NCBI RefSeq assembly: GCF_947487805.1
Contig: NZ_CANKXW010000005.1
Coordinates: 265,535 to 329,534, forward strand
Length of the DNA stretch: 64,000 bases
Direction of reading: 5' to 3'
From: an uncultured Tateyamaria sp.
GTDB taxonomy: Bacteria; Pseudomonadota; Alphaproteobacteria; Rhodobacterales; Rhodobacteraceae
Shown here: positions 1-9,238 of the stretch, piece after piece
How the letters are laid out: each line of letters begins with the position of its first letter
How positions within the stretch are numbered: position 1 is the stretch's first letter
Notes under the pieces: generated by a model
Databases searched by the model: none
What the model saw: the letters and a program-made list of their open reading frames with translations, nothing else
Told to the model about the DNA's origin: nothing
Made by a program: the position numbers and the translations under genes

Positions 1-493
1 AGCCGTCGAACAGTTGCAGGTCTGGGGCGACCGGGCGGGCGTGCCCGTGCTGACCGCGCCAGAGGGGTCGGACCCCGCCAGCCTCGCCTTCGAGGCGATG
101 AGCCGCGCGCAGGCCGAGGGCGCTGACCTCTTGATGATCGACACCGCGGGCCGGTTGCAAAATCGCGGCGACCTGATGGAAGAGCTGGCCAAGATCGTCC
201 GCGTCATCCGCAAGAAGGACGAAAGCGCGCCGCACAACACACTGCTGGTGCTGGATGCGACGACGGGTCAGAACGCGCTCAATCAGGTCAAGGTGTTTCA
301 GGAAGTGTCGGACGTGTCGGGCCTCGTGATGACCAAGCTGGACGGCACCGCCAAGGGCGGCGTGCTGGTGGCGCTGGCCGATAAGTTCGGCCTGCCGATC
401 CACGCCATTGGCGTGGGTGAACAGATCGACGACCTGTCGCCCTTTGATCCTGAGGAATTTGCTGCCGCACTCACCGGTCTTGAAAATGAATAG
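1..493 (+). CDS. ftsY: FtsY, C-terminal part (SRP receptor GTPase), cut by window edge
   Basis: This is the last ~163 residues of the signal recognition particle receptor; the reading frame is open to base 2, so the N-terminal and first GTPase motifs lie outside the window. Visible G-domain motifs are DTAGRLQN (G3), TKLDGTAKGG (G4, specificity for guanine) and the closing IGVGEQIDDLSPF segment typical of FtsY/Ffh. The family docks ribosome-SRP complexes at the inner membrane for co-translational insertion. The end of the protein looks complete and normal. The next gene, a DMT transporter, starts 49 bases downstream in the same direction. Confidence 0.95.
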   Translation, partial: AVEQLQVWGDRAGVPVLTAPEGSDPASLAFEAMSRAQAEGADLLMIDTAGRLQNRGDLMEELAKIVRVIRKKDESAPHNTLLVLDATTGQNALNQVKVFQEVSDVSGLVMTKLDGTAKGGVLVALADKFGLPIHAIGVGEQIDDLSPFDPEEFAAALTGLENE

Positions 494-541
494 CGCGCGA
501 TTTCAACGGGTTCCAGCTGTCCCCGCGGGGACAGATGCTGA

Positions 542-1444
542 ATGACCGAGTGGCTGATCAGCATTGAAGGCACAGAAACCGGCCATTCCGTCGCGCTGGG
601 CCTTGCGATCATGGCCGCGTTTCTGCACGCGGTGTTCGGCGCGCTGCAAAAGGGGCGGCACGATCCTTGGCTGACCCGCGGCGCGGTGGACATCTCTTAT
701 GGGACGATGGCGCTGCCCTTTGCGCTGTTCGTTGTGCCCTGGCCCGAACCGCATATGTGGCCGATCTTTGCCGTCGTGTTCCTGATCCACATGGGGTACA
801 AAATCCTGCAAGCCTGGGCCTATTCCAAGGGGGCCTATACGGTGGTCTACCCGGTGGTGCGCGGCACCGGGCCGCTCTTTGCGGTGATCGGCGCCTATTT
901 CCTGTTTTCCGAGACGTTCACCGGGGTGCAATGGCTGGGCGTGGCGGTGCTGTTGTCGGGGATCTTTGGGCTTGCCGTCTATAACCTGCGCTATCTCGAG
1001 ACCGAACGTGACACGCTCAAGATGGCGCTGGGGCTCGCGGTTCTGACCGGTCTGTTTGTGGCGGCCTACACGACCTACGACGCATACGGCATCCGCGCCA
1101 CGGCCGACCCGTTCACCTTTCTGGCGTGGTTTTTCCTGATCGACGGGCTGGGCATGCCGCCCATTGCCTACCTGCGCTGGCGACGGATGCAGGACCGGCC
1201 CGCCATCGGGCCGTTGATGCTGCGCGGGCTGGCAGGCGGGATCGTGGCGCCGCTGTCTTTTGGCGCGATCATGCTGGCCACGCGACTGGACAAGGTGGGC
1301 GAGGCGGCGGTCCTGCGCGAGACCTCGACCGTCTTTGCCGCCATTATCGGTTGGCTGGTGCTCAAAGAAACGGTAGGACCGCGCAGAATTGCCCTGATGG
1401 CCTTGATCGCGCTGGGCGCGGTGATCGTCGAGATGGGCGGATAA
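542..1444 (+). CDS. DMT-superfamily permease (EamA type)
   Basis: A 300-residue polytopic membrane protein with about ten hydrophobic segments in two repeated halves, the layout of EamA/DMT permeases. Each half closes with a motif expected of the repeat: a glutamate at the end of a helix before the last helix (FLFSETFTGVQWLG in the first half, VLKETVGPRRIALM in the second). The family exports or imports small metabolites; no substrate can be read here. It sits 9 bases before yciB on the same strand and is probably co-transcribed with it. The family call is secure, the substrate unknown. Confidence 0.85.
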   Translation: MTEWLISIEGTETGHSVALGLAIMAAFLHAVFGALQKGRHDPWLTRGAVDISYGTMALPFALFVVPWPEPHMWPIFAVVFLIHMGYKILQAWAYSKGAYTVVYPVVRGTGPLFAVIGAYFLFSETFTGVQWLGVAVLLSGIFGLAVYNLRYLETERDTLKMALGLAVLTGLFVAAYTTYDAYGIRATADPFTFLAWFFLIDGLGMPPIAYLRWRRMQDRPAIGPLMLRGLAGGIVAPLSFGAIMLATRLDKVGEAAVLRETSTVFAAIIGWLVLKETVGPRRIALMALIALGAVIVEMGG

Positions 1445-1453
1445 GGGGCAGCC

Positions 1454-2080
1454 ATGAGCAACGCACGCGACATTAACCCGATCCTCAAACAAGTACTGGA
1501 ACTGGGCCCGCCGCTGGTCTTTTTCCTGATCTACCTGCGCATCCGCGACAACACCTATGTGATGGGTGGCACGGAATATTCCGGGTTCATCGTGGCCACG
1601 CTGGTTTTTGTGCCGATCATGCTGATCGCGATGGCGGTCCTGTCGGCGCTGACCGGCAAGCTGAGTCGGATGCAGGTTTTCACGGCCTTCATGATCGTCT
1701 TTTTCGGCGCGCTGACCGCGTGGTTCAACGACGAGCGGTTCTTCAAGATGAAGACGTCGATCGTCTATGGCATGTTTGCGCTTTTGCTTGGGATCGGCCT
1801 GTTGCGCGGGCAAAGCTGGCTGGCTTTTGTTCTCAAGGACACGATGCCGATGGAGGACGAAGGCTGGATGATCCTGACCCGGCGGCTGTGCCTGATGTTT
1901 GCGGGGCTTGCGGTGGCCAATGAGATCGTCTGGCGCACCATGTCCACCGATACATGGTTCAAGATCGAGACATTCGGCTTTCCGATTGCGCTGGTCGTTT
2001 TCCTGTTTTTGCAGTTCAGCGCGCTTCAGGGTTATCTGATCGAGGAAGACGAGGAAGACGAGGAAGACGAGGACGCCTAG
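1454..2080 (+). CDS. yciB: YciB/IspZ family inner-membrane septation protein
   Basis: A 208-residue protein with five to six hydrophobic segments and family-typical stretches: LELGPPLVFFLIY near the N-terminus, FNDERFFKMK in the middle, and NEIVWR followed by WFKIETFGFP near the C-terminus. YciB proteins are inner-membrane components linked to envelope integrity and septation. The last dozen residues are almost pure Glu/Asp (EEDEEDEEDEDA), an acidic tail coded by a short nine-base tandem repeat that could vary in length between strains. The stop codon interlocks by four bases with the convergent downstream gene. Confidence 0.88.
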   Translation: MSNARDINPILKQVLELGPPLVFFLIYLRIRDNTYVMGGTEYSGFIVATLVFVPIMLIAMAVLSALTGKLSRMQVFTAFMIVFFGALTAWFNDERFFKMKTSIVYGMFALLLGIGLLRGQSWLAFVLKDTMPMEDEGWMILTRRLCLMFAGLAVANEIVWRTMSTDTWFKIETFGFPIALVVFLFLQFSALQGYLIEEDEEDEEDEDA

Positions 2081-2781
2081 GACCCGCGGGCGCGGGCGAC
2101 CTCGTTGCGCCAGCCGTCCTGACGGGGGGCCACGGCAAAGGCGACCTTGACCGCCAGATCGCGCGAAATCATCGCCTCGAGCGCCAGTTTGAACCGCGAT
2201 TTGCGCGCGGCCTGGCGGCGCAGGGCGGCGACGTTCCATTCCAGCACTTCGGCCCCTGCGCTGAGGCGTGTGCTGGCGGCACTGGGTTGGCGCGACAGAT
2301 ACGCGACTTCGCCCACAAAGACACCTGCGGGCATGGGAAACGTTTCGCCGCGTTTTTCGATCTTGATCTGGCCCGAGATCACGTAAAAGAGGTTTTCGAC
2401 GGGCGCGCCTTCGGTGGTGATGTCGGCGTCATCCGCCAGGGTATAGCGGCGCGCGCAGGTGACCAGATCGCGGAAATCGCCGGGCGGCAGGCTGCTGAAT
2501 TGCGTATAGATATCGCGGTGTTGATGGGGTACGGCCAGTTTCGACTGACGCCAGAACAGGCTGCCCAGACCGATCAGGTTGGCGGTGCCCATCGCGACGG
2601 ACGTATAGATTGCGGTCCACAGCGGTGCGTCGGCCACAACCCAGTAATACCAGATATAAAGCGCCGTCCCCACAAGGATGATCAGCCGCAGCACCACCTG
2701 ATTGATGATCAGGTAGGCCAGTGTAAAGGCGATGCCGGCCAGCAGCACAATGGTTTCGGCTGGCACCAAGTCGTTCAGCAT
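2077..2781 (-). CDS. Membrane protein with C-terminal cyclic-nucleotide-binding domain
   Basis: 234 residues from an ATG at 2781; the open frame extends further upstream but that part is low-complexity Arg/Pro and unlikely to be coding. Residues ~5-75 hold three hydrophobic segments. Residues ~105-190 form a Crp-like cNMP-binding beta-barrel, with hallmark glycines and phenylalanines in LFYVISGQIKI and GVFVGEVAYLSRQPS. There is no helix-turn-helix, so this is not a Crp regulator. The layout (membrane helices then a cNMP-binding fold) matches Popeye-like bacterial proteins. It probably senses a nucleotide at the membrane; ligand and output cannot be read. Confidence 0.75.
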   Translation of the reverse strand: MLNDLVPAETIVLLAGIAFTLAYLIINQVVLRLIILVGTALYIWYYWVVADAPLWTAIYTSVAMGTANLIGLGSLFWRQSKLAVPHQHRDIYTQFSSLPPGDFRDLVTCARRYTLADDADITTEGAPVENLFYVISGQIKIEKRGETFPMPAGVFVGEVAYLSRQPSAASTRLSAGAEVLEWNVAALRRQAARKSRFKLALEAMISRDLAVKVAFAVAPRQDGWRNEVARARGS

Positions 2782-2879
2782 GATTTGTCTCCGTCCCGGC
2801 GCAGAATTTGTACCGGAACGGGATGATCTCAAAGCGTTTTTCGGGACGTTACATCCCGATATCTGCATTTGTGAACGAA

Positions 2880-3566
2880 TTACCCCTTTTGCTTGAACAG
2901 GCGGTCCTGGCTGTCCTTGTCGTGGGTGGTCTTTCGGCGGTCGGCGTGCAGGGCGCGACCGGCCTGAACTGCGGGTCGGTTGCCCACGGCGTCGAGCCAG
3001 CGCGCGAGGTGCGGTTTGTCGTCGAGCGTCTGTTCCTGCCCTTCCCACAGCGAGGCCCAGGGCCAGATCGCCATATCGGCGATGGAGTAGTCACCCGCCA
3101 CGTATTCATTGTCAGCCAGTTGCCGGTCGAGCACGCCATAAAGACGCGATGTCTCGCCCCGGTAGCGGTCCTTGGCGTAAGGGATGTCGTGGCCCATCTG
3201 GGGCGCGTATTTCAGGAAATGGTGCGTTTGCCCGGCCATCGGCCCCACGCCGCCCATCTGCCACATCAGCCATTGATCCACCGCGATGCGGTCGCGTTCC
3301 GTGGCGCCGCCGAATTTGCCGGTCTTGCGGGCGAGGTATTGCAGGATTGCGCCGCTTTCAAAGAGGGATATGGGCGCGCCGTCCGGGCCGTCCGCGTCGA
3401 TGATGGCAGGCATCCGGTTATTTGGCGCGATTTTCAGAAAGTCGGGTTTGAACTGGTCGCCTGCGCCGATGTCCACCAGATGGGTGGTATAAGGCAGGCC
3501 GAATTCCTCGAGCGCGATTGAGATTTTCCAGCCATTGGGCGTGGGCCAGAAATACAGGTCGATCAT
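2880..3566 (-). CDS. Glutathione S-transferase family protein (YghU/YfcG-like)
   Basis: 228 residues with a thioredoxin-like N-terminal domain (residues ~1-85) and an all-helical C-terminal domain. Glutathione-site signatures are NGWKISIALEE, PNNRMPAI and ESGAILQYLA; the helical half has IADMAIWPW, the conserved N-capping region of GSTs. The N-terminal PTPNGWK matches the YfcG/YghU group, which act as glutathione-dependent disulfide reductases or peroxidases. It starts 24 bases after the hydrolase gene ends, on the same strand, so the two may share a transcript. The exact substrate is not readable. Confidence 0.85.
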   Translation of the reverse strand: MIDLYFWPTPNGWKISIALEEFGLPYTTHLVDIGAGDQFKPDFLKIAPNNRMPAIIDADGPDGAPISLFESGAILQYLARKTGKFGGATERDRIAVDQWLMWQMGGVGPMAGQTHHFLKYAPQMGHDIPYAKDRYRGETSRLYGVLDRQLADNEYVAGDYSIADMAIWPWASLWEGQEQTLDDKPHLARWLDAVGNRPAVQAGRALHADRRKTTHDKDSQDRLFKQKG

Positions 3567-3590
3567 GTGGGTCCCCTTGTGTGTAGGGGA

Positions 3591-4529
3591 TCATGATGCC
3601 GTTTTGTGCGCGGCGGGCAAGGGCAGGGGGCGGTTGGGGCGTGCAAAGATACGTGACCAGCGGGGCGCGGCCCGTCGGGGCAGCACCTGTTGCAGCGCGT
3701 CCAGGGGCACGGATGCCGGATCGCGCAGGGCGCGGGCATAGAACTGCATCACGCCGGGACGGGTATAGCCGGACCAGTGGCACACGCGCGCTTGCGGTGG
3801 CGCGATATGGCCGCCGAACCCGCGCAGCAGGCTGAGCGTGCGGGGGCAATCGATCTGGATGTTGACGGCGTGGGATAGGGACAGCCCGTAGCCCATGGCA
3901 CGGTCGCCACGGCGGGGCGCGGGCATCAGCCGTTCAAAGATCAGGTCGAAGAGGTCGTTTTCCCGGCTGGTGATGTTGAGCAGCGTGGCGGTGGACCCCG
4001 CGGGTGTGGTCATCGCGTCGTACGCGCGACTGGCAAAGGAGGCGCCGGTCAGCGTGATGATGCGGTCAACGCTTTGCGCAGGCAGGCGGTGCAGCGCCTC
4101 GAAGATGACCTCGGATCCCATGGAGTGGGTGATGACGTGGATCGGGCGGAGGGGCGCGCGGGTGCGCAGATCTTGGATCACGCCTGCGAGGTGCCGCCCC
4201 GCCGCACGCGCTGACCGCAGCGCGCGCCACAGATTGCCGCGTGCGCGCCAGCCAAAGGCGATGGCCAGCCCTTCGTCCGGGTGGCCCGCGCCAAAGCCCA
4301 GGTGCCGCAGCCACTGGACACACCCCGCGCGGTCGGGGTGGCGGGCATGAGCGAATATCGAGGTATGCGGGGAAAAGCGCACCGTGTCGGGGTCGTATTT
4401 GAAACCGTGCACCATAATGATGATCGGCCCCTGGCCGCTGGCGGCGGTCGCGATGGCGGACCGGGCCGAAGCGGGCGAGCCATGCAGGCGGAGCCCCTCG
4501 GGCCCTGCATTCAGTCTCAGGATCGGCAT
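3591..4529 (-). CDS. Alpha/beta hydrolase, lipase/esterase-like
   Basis: 312 residues from the ATG at 4529, chosen because a very strong Shine-Dalgarno (GGAGGTGG) lies just before it. The open frame runs 40 codons further upstream without support. An oxyanion-hole motif MVHGFKYDP (~residues 39-47) is followed by the nucleophile elbow THSMGS with Ser136, as in DUF900-like and esterase proteins. The C-terminal part contains plausible acid and histidine positions (for example in the VPLDALQQ and SHAVN regions), but I cannot assign the triad firmly. No signal peptide is seen. It precedes the GST gene. Confidence 0.7.
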   Translation of the reverse strand: MPILRLNAGPEGLRLHGSPASARSAIATAASGQGPIIIMVHGFKYDPDTVRFSPHTSIFAHARHPDRAGCVQWLRHLGFGAGHPDEGLAIAFGWRARGNLWRALRSARAAGRHLAGVIQDLRTRAPLRPIHVITHSMGSEVIFEALHRLPAQSVDRIITLTGASFASRAYDAMTTPAGSTATLLNITSRENDLFDLIFERLMPAPRRGDRAMGYGLSLSHAVNIQIDCPRTLSLLRGFGGHIAPPQARVCHWSGYTRPGVMQFYARALRDPASVPLDALQQVLPRRAAPRWSRIFARPNRPLPLPAAHKTAS

Positions 4530-4650
4530 TGCACCACCTCCTACCACATCTCGTGGGGCCCATATGGGTGAGGCATATGACGCGTGGATGAATTTAAAGT
4601 TACAGCACCGTGACGGTGTTGACGCGCAACACCTTCCTGCGTATCCCATG

Positions 4651-4736
4651 ACGCGTGGCGATTTGTTACCGGATTGCGGGCCACACCGGCTGCTGCCCCT
4701 CGGCGGTGCGTCGGAAAATTCCGCTAAAAGGTCAGG
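4651..4736 (+). promoter_or_regulatory. SAM-II riboswitch upstream of metZ
   Basis: The aptamer core matches SAM-II (metA-type). A P1 stem GTGGC (4655-4659) pairs with GCCAC (4680-4684). The conserved loop has GATTTG followed by ACCGGATTGC. A downstream segment CCGCTAAAAGG (4721-4731) pairs back into the loop, 4676-4679 with 4721-4724, forming the H-type pseudoknot. The AAAAGG of the 3' strand is also a Shine-Dalgarno sequence for an ATG at 4737. SAM-II binds S-adenosylmethionine and is largely alphaproteobacterial, usually before metA, metX or metZ, which fits the gene that follows. The internal loop between the two halves is longer than in minimal examples. Confidence 0.9.
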
Positions 4737-4928
4737 ATGAAAGCCCCCCTTTCGCTTGACCCGCGTCTGGGGGTTTTTTGTGGCCTGACCCCATTTCAGG
4801 CCCGTGACGGAGACTATGATGTCCGAAAGTTGGAAAGCGCGGACCCGCGCGGTTCATGGCGGCACGCGCCGCAGTCAATATGGCGAGGTCAGCGAGGCGA
4901 TTTTTCTTACCCAGGGGTTTGTCTATGA
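4737..4928 (+). CDS. Possible leader ORF between SAM-II riboswitch and metZ
   Basis: A 63-codon frame starts with ATG at 4737, five bases after the AAAAGG of the SAM-II pseudoknot, and ends inside metZ in another frame. The intrinsic terminator lies within its first 14 codons. The peptide resembles no family I know, and the second half overlaps metZ codons, so the product itself may not matter. Its value may be that translation through the terminator stem keeps transcription going when the aptamer is empty. This is inference; the frame could also be fortuitous. Confidence 0.3.
   Translation: MKAPLSLDPRLGVFCGLTPFQARDGDYDVRKLESADPRGSWRHAPQSIWRGQRGDFSYPGVCL
4740..4779 (+). terminator. Intrinsic terminator (attenuator) in metZ leader
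   Basis: AAAGCCCCC (4740-4748) pairs with GGGGGTTTT (4769-4777), with one G-T pair, and a run of six T (4774-4779) follows. It lies between the SAM-II aptamer and the metZ start, so it is well placed as an expression platform. Confidence 0.8.
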
Positions 4929-6006
4929 CAGCGCCGAAGCCGCGGCACAGCGGTTCGAACAGGCGGGCGAGGACGAGTTCATCTATGCCCGCTATGGCAA
5001 CCCGACGGTGCGGATGTTCGAGGAACGTATTGCGTTGCTCGAAGGGGCGGAGGACGGGTTTGCGACCGCGTCCGGCATGGCGGCAGTGTCAGGTGCGCTG
5101 ACCTCGATGCTCAAGGCAGGCGACCGGGTTGTGTCGTCGCGGGCGCTCTTTGGGTCGTGCCTTTACGTGCTCGAAGAGGTGTTGACCCGCTATGGGGTCG
5201 AGGTGGAATTTGTCGACGGCACCGATCTGGACCAGTGGCGCGCGGCGATCACGCCGGGCACGCGCGCGGTGTTTTTCGAGAGTATCTCGAACCCTACGCT
5301 CGAAGTTGTCGACATCGCGGCGGTGTCGGACCTTGCCCACGCGGTGGGGGCCACCGTTCTGGTGGACAACGTGTTTGCTACGCCGGTCTTTTCCGACGCG
5401 ATTGCGCAGGGGGCGGATGTGGTGATCTATTCCGCAACCAAGCATATCGACGGGCAGGGCCGCGCGCTGGGCGGCATCATCCTAGGCACGCGCGATTTCA
5501 TCCGCAAGACGGTCGAGCCCTACATGAAACACACCGGCGGGTCGATGTCGCCGTTCACGGCCTGGGTGATGCTCAAGGGTCTGGAGACCATGGAGTTGCG
5601 CGTCCGCGCGCAGGCGGCCGGGGCGTTGCAACTGGCGCAGGCGCTGGAGGGGCACGACGCCTTGGCGCGGGTGATCTATCCCGGACTGGAGAGCCACGCG
5701 CAGAACGATCTGGTCGCGCGCCAGATGGGCGGCAAGGGCGGCACAGTCCTGTCGCTGGATCTCGCGGGCGGGCAGGCGGCGGCGTTTGCCTTTCTCAATG
5801 CGCTGACGATCCCGGTGATCTCGAACAACCTGGGCGATGCCAAGTCGATCCTGACCCATCCGGCGACGACAACGCATCAGAGACTGCCGCAGGATCAGAA
5901 GGATGTGCTGGGCATCACGCCCGGACTGGTCCGTATGTCCGTGGGCATCGAGGATGCCGACGATCTGGTGGCCGATGTCCTGCAAGCATTGGAAAAGGCA
6001 GTATAA
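4819..6006 (+). CDS. metZ: O-succinylhomoserine sulfhydrylase
   Basis: 395 residues of the Cys/Met-metabolism PLP enzyme family, making homocysteine from O-succinylhomoserine and sulfide. The PLP lysine is Lys208 in YSATKHIDGQGR; YARYGNPT, SGMAAVSGAL and the C-terminal HPATTTHQRL segment are family signatures, and DGQGRALGG favours MetZ over cystathionine gamma-synthase. Two adjacent ATGs occur at 4816 and 4819; GGAG at 4809-4812 is best spaced for 4819. Control by SAM through the upstream riboswitch and terminator is expected, since SAM is the pathway end product. Confidence 0.92.
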   Translation: MSESWKARTRAVHGGTRRSQYGEVSEAIFLTQGFVYDSAEAAAQRFEQAGEDEFIYARYGNPTVRMFEERIALLEGAEDGFATASGMAAVSGALTSMLKAGDRVVSSRALFGSCLYVLEEVLTRYGVEVEFVDGTDLDQWRAAITPGTRAVFFESISNPTLEVVDIAAVSDLAHAVGATVLVDNVFATPVFSDAIAQGADVVIYSATKHIDGQGRALGGIILGTRDFIRKTVEPYMKHTGGSMSPFTAWVMLKGLETMELRVRAQAAGALQLAQALEGHDALARVIYPGLESHAQNDLVARQMGGKGGTVLSLDLAGGQAAAFAFLNALTIPVISNNLGDAKSILTHPATTTHQRLPQDQKDVLGITPGLVRMSVGIEDADDLVADVLQALEKAV

Positions 6007-6013
6007 TGCCAAA

Positions 6014-6037
6014 ACGGCCCGTGGTGACACGGGCCGT
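6014..6037 (+). terminator. Strong hairpin after metZ
   Basis: Perfect 10-bp stem (6014-6023 with 6028-6037) around a GTGA loop, eight bases after the metZ stop. No T-run follows on the plus strand; four A precede it, which would give TTTT for a minus-strand transcript. Probably a transcript end for metZ, though the U-tract is missing. Confidence 0.5.
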
Positions 6038-6159
6038 CAGCAGCGTGAACTATTTGTCATCCAAGTTGCAGTTCTACACGTAAACGTTAGCAATATTGGA
6101 AAAGTGCGGTGAGGTGGCTTACATACTCATCACACGCAGACAAAAAGGGGGGCTACTTT

Positions 6160-7263
<1,104 letters not shown>

Positions 7264-7287
7264 GCATCCATGGAATGACGCATGAGG

Positions 7288-7313
7288 GGCGCGCCTGCCG
7301 GGTGCGCCTTTTT
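7288..7313 (+). terminator. Intrinsic terminator after folE2
   Basis: GGCGCGCC (7288-7295) pairs with GGTGCGCC (7301-7308), one G-T pair, five-base loop, followed by TTTTT. Confidence 0.8.
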
Positions 7314-7467
7314 CATGTTCAGGTGCGGTCAATAAACAAGTGTAAACAAAGCGCTTACCCGTCTGCCGCAACCCGGCCATGCAGGATGGGCATTGGTATT
7401 CTGCGCTGCGGCATTCTATATTTGAGCCATCGGGAGGACATGAAATTCTAGACCCACGAGGTATCCG

Positions 7468-7695
7468 ATGGCCTATATCACACACAACAACACTTCCGTT
7501 CTGTCCACTATCTGGGACGGCATTTCCAGCTTTTTCGTAACGGTGAGCCGTGCGCTTTCCGTGTCCTATGCAATGGACGCCCGCATGCGCCGGATCGACG
7601 CGCTGAACGCCAAGACAGACGCAGAACTGCACGCGATGAACCTGCGCCGTGCGGACATTCCGGCATATGTGTTTCGCGACCTGATGCACATCTGA
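7468..7695 (+). CDS. DUF1127 small protein
   Basis: 75 residues. The C-terminal half, RMRRIDALNAKTDAELHAMNLRRADIPAYVFRDLM, carries the arginine-rich helix and the L-x-D/A-I motif of DUF1127 (YjiS-like) proteins, which are common in alphaproteobacteria and, where studied, act in RNA turnover and phosphate or stress physiology. The N-terminal part is amphipathic and hydrophobic. It has its own Shine-Dalgarno (GAGG) and stands alone between folE2 and trkH. No specific role can be read here. Confidence 0.8.
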   Translation: MAYITHNNTSVLSTIWDGISSFFVTVSRALSVSYAMDARMRRIDALNAKTDAELHAMNLRRADIPAYVFRDLMHI

Positions 7696-7705
7696 TCTGT
7701 GCCCC

Positions 7706-7730
7706 GGCACCTCGCCTGACGCGGGGTGCC
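7706..7730 (+). terminator. Hairpin after DUF1127 gene
   Basis: GGCACC (7706-7711) pairs with GGTGCC (7725-7730), with an inner CGC/GCG helix and a CTGAC loop. No T-run follows, so terminator activity is uncertain. Confidence 0.4.
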
Positions 7731-7789
7731 ACGCCTTGCCCGCTCTGTCGGCTTGACACCCTTGCAATAGGGCTTCAACGCTGGGCGCG

Positions 7790-9238
7790 ATGATTGACCT
7801 GCGCCCCGTTGGATATGTGATCGGCCTGCTTGTGGCCGTTCTTGGCATTGCGATGCTGCTGCCGCTTTTGGTCGATCTGGCCGAGGGGCGCGGGCATTGG
7901 CCCGTTTTCGCAGAAAGCGCCCTGATCACCATTCTGACCGGCGGTGTCATCGCCCTGAGCTGTGCCAACGGCGTGCGCGAAGGGCTGACGATCCAGCAGA
8001 CGTTCCTGTTGACCACGGGCGTGTGGCTGGCGCTGCCGATCTTTGGCGCGCTGCCGTTCTTTTTTGGCGCGACTGAGGCACGGTTTGTGGACGCGTTTTT
8101 CGAGGCGATGTCCGGGCTGACCACCACCGGGTCCACGGTGTTCTCGGGGCTGGAGGAATTGCCCAAGGGGCTGTTGCTGTGGCGCGGCATTCTACAATGG
8201 CTGGGCGGGATCGGGATCATCGTTGTGGCCATGGTCTTCCTGCCCGAATTGCGGGTTGGGGGGATGCAGATTTTCCGCACCGAAGCCTTTGACACCTTTG
8301 GAAAAATTCTGCCCCGCGCGACCGAGATCGCGAGCCGGATTTCGGTGATTTATGTCACGCTGACCCTGATCTGTACCTTGTGTTACATCACCGCCGGGAT
8401 GGGCAGTTTCGATGCCACCGTACATGCGATGACGACGATCGCCACGGGCGGGTTCGCCAATTATGATGCGTCTTTCGCGGCCTTTGGTCCGGCGGCATCT
8501 TATGTGGCGACGGCCTTCATGATCCTCGCCGCCTTGCCGTTCGTGCGATTCGTGCAGTTGAGTGCCGGGACGGCGCGGCCGCTCTTGCAGGACACGCAGA
8601 TCCACGTGTTTCTGGCCACGGCCTGCATCATTGTCGGGCTGATCGCCATCTGGAACGTGTGGCAGAGCGGCGCGTGGGGTGAGCCTGCGGTGCGCACGGC
8701 GCTGTTTAACTCCGTATCGCTGATGACGGGCACCGGTTATGCCAATGCGGATTACATGCAATGGGGCAGTTTCGCGATCACGGTCCTGTTTTTTACCGGA
8801 TTGATCGGGGGGTGTGCGGGGTCTACGGCCTGTTCGATCAAGGTGTTCCGGTATCAGCTGCTCTTTGCGTCGATCCGCGCACAGCTGCAAAAGACGCGCA
8901 GCCCCCACGGCATTTTCACGCCCCGCTATGCAGGCCGGGCCGTGGGCGAGGATGTGTTGAACTCGGTCATGTCATTTTTCATGTTCTTTACCGTCACGCT
9001 GGGCCTTTTGGCGGTTGCGCTGGCGATGACGGGCCTGGATTTCGTGACCGCCGTATCGGGTGCGGCGACCGCGCTGGCCAATATCGGCCCCGGCCTTGGC
9101 GATCAGATCGGCCCGGCGGGCAACTTCGCGGGCCTCAACGATACCGCCAAATGGCTGCTGGCGGCGGCGATGCTGATCGGGCGGCTGGAGCTGATGGCCG
9201 TCTACGTAATCTTTACCCTGCAATTCTGGAGAGCCTGA
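7790..9238 (+). CDS. trkH: Potassium uptake protein TrkH
   Basis: 482 residues with 10-12 membrane segments and the four pore-loop filters of the Trk/Ktr superfamily: LTTTGSTVF, TTIATGGFANY, LMTGTGYANAD and ANIGPGLGD. Each supplies a glycine to the K+ filter. The protein forms the membrane pore of Trk, usually with the NAD-binding TrkA, which is not in this window. The stop codon overlaps the start of the next gene by one base (TGATG), so the two are translationally coupled. Pairing of a K+ channel with a ThDP enzyme is odd. Confidence 0.93.
   Translation: MIDLRPVGYVIGLLVAVLGIAMLLPLLVDLAEGRGHWPVFAESALITILTGGVIALSCANGVREGLTIQQTFLLTTGVWLALPIFGALPFFFGATEARFVDAFFEAMSGLTTTGSTVFSGLEELPKGLLLWRGILQWLGGIGIIVVAMVFLPELRVGGMQIFRTEAFDTFGKILPRATEIASRISVIYVTLTLICTLCYITAGMGSFDATVHAMTTIATGGFANYDASFAAFGPAASYVATAFMILAALPFVRFVQLSAGTARPLLQDTQIHVFLATACIIVGLIAIWNVWQSGAWGEPAVRTALFNSVSLMTGTGYANADYMQWGSFAITVLFFTGLIGGCAGSTACSIKVFRYQLLFASIRAQLQKTRSPHGIFTPRYAGRAVGEDVLNSVMSFFMFFTVTLGLLAVALAMTGLDFVTAVSGAATALANIGPGLGDQIGPAGNFAGLNDTAKWLLAAAMLIGRLELMAVYVIFTLQFWRA

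Noticed and set aside
503..2239. 578-codon minus-strand open frame opposite the DMT permease and yciB
   Set aside because: Arg/His/Gln/Pro-rich translation without any family motif; it is the GC-rich shadow of two well-supported plus-strand genes.
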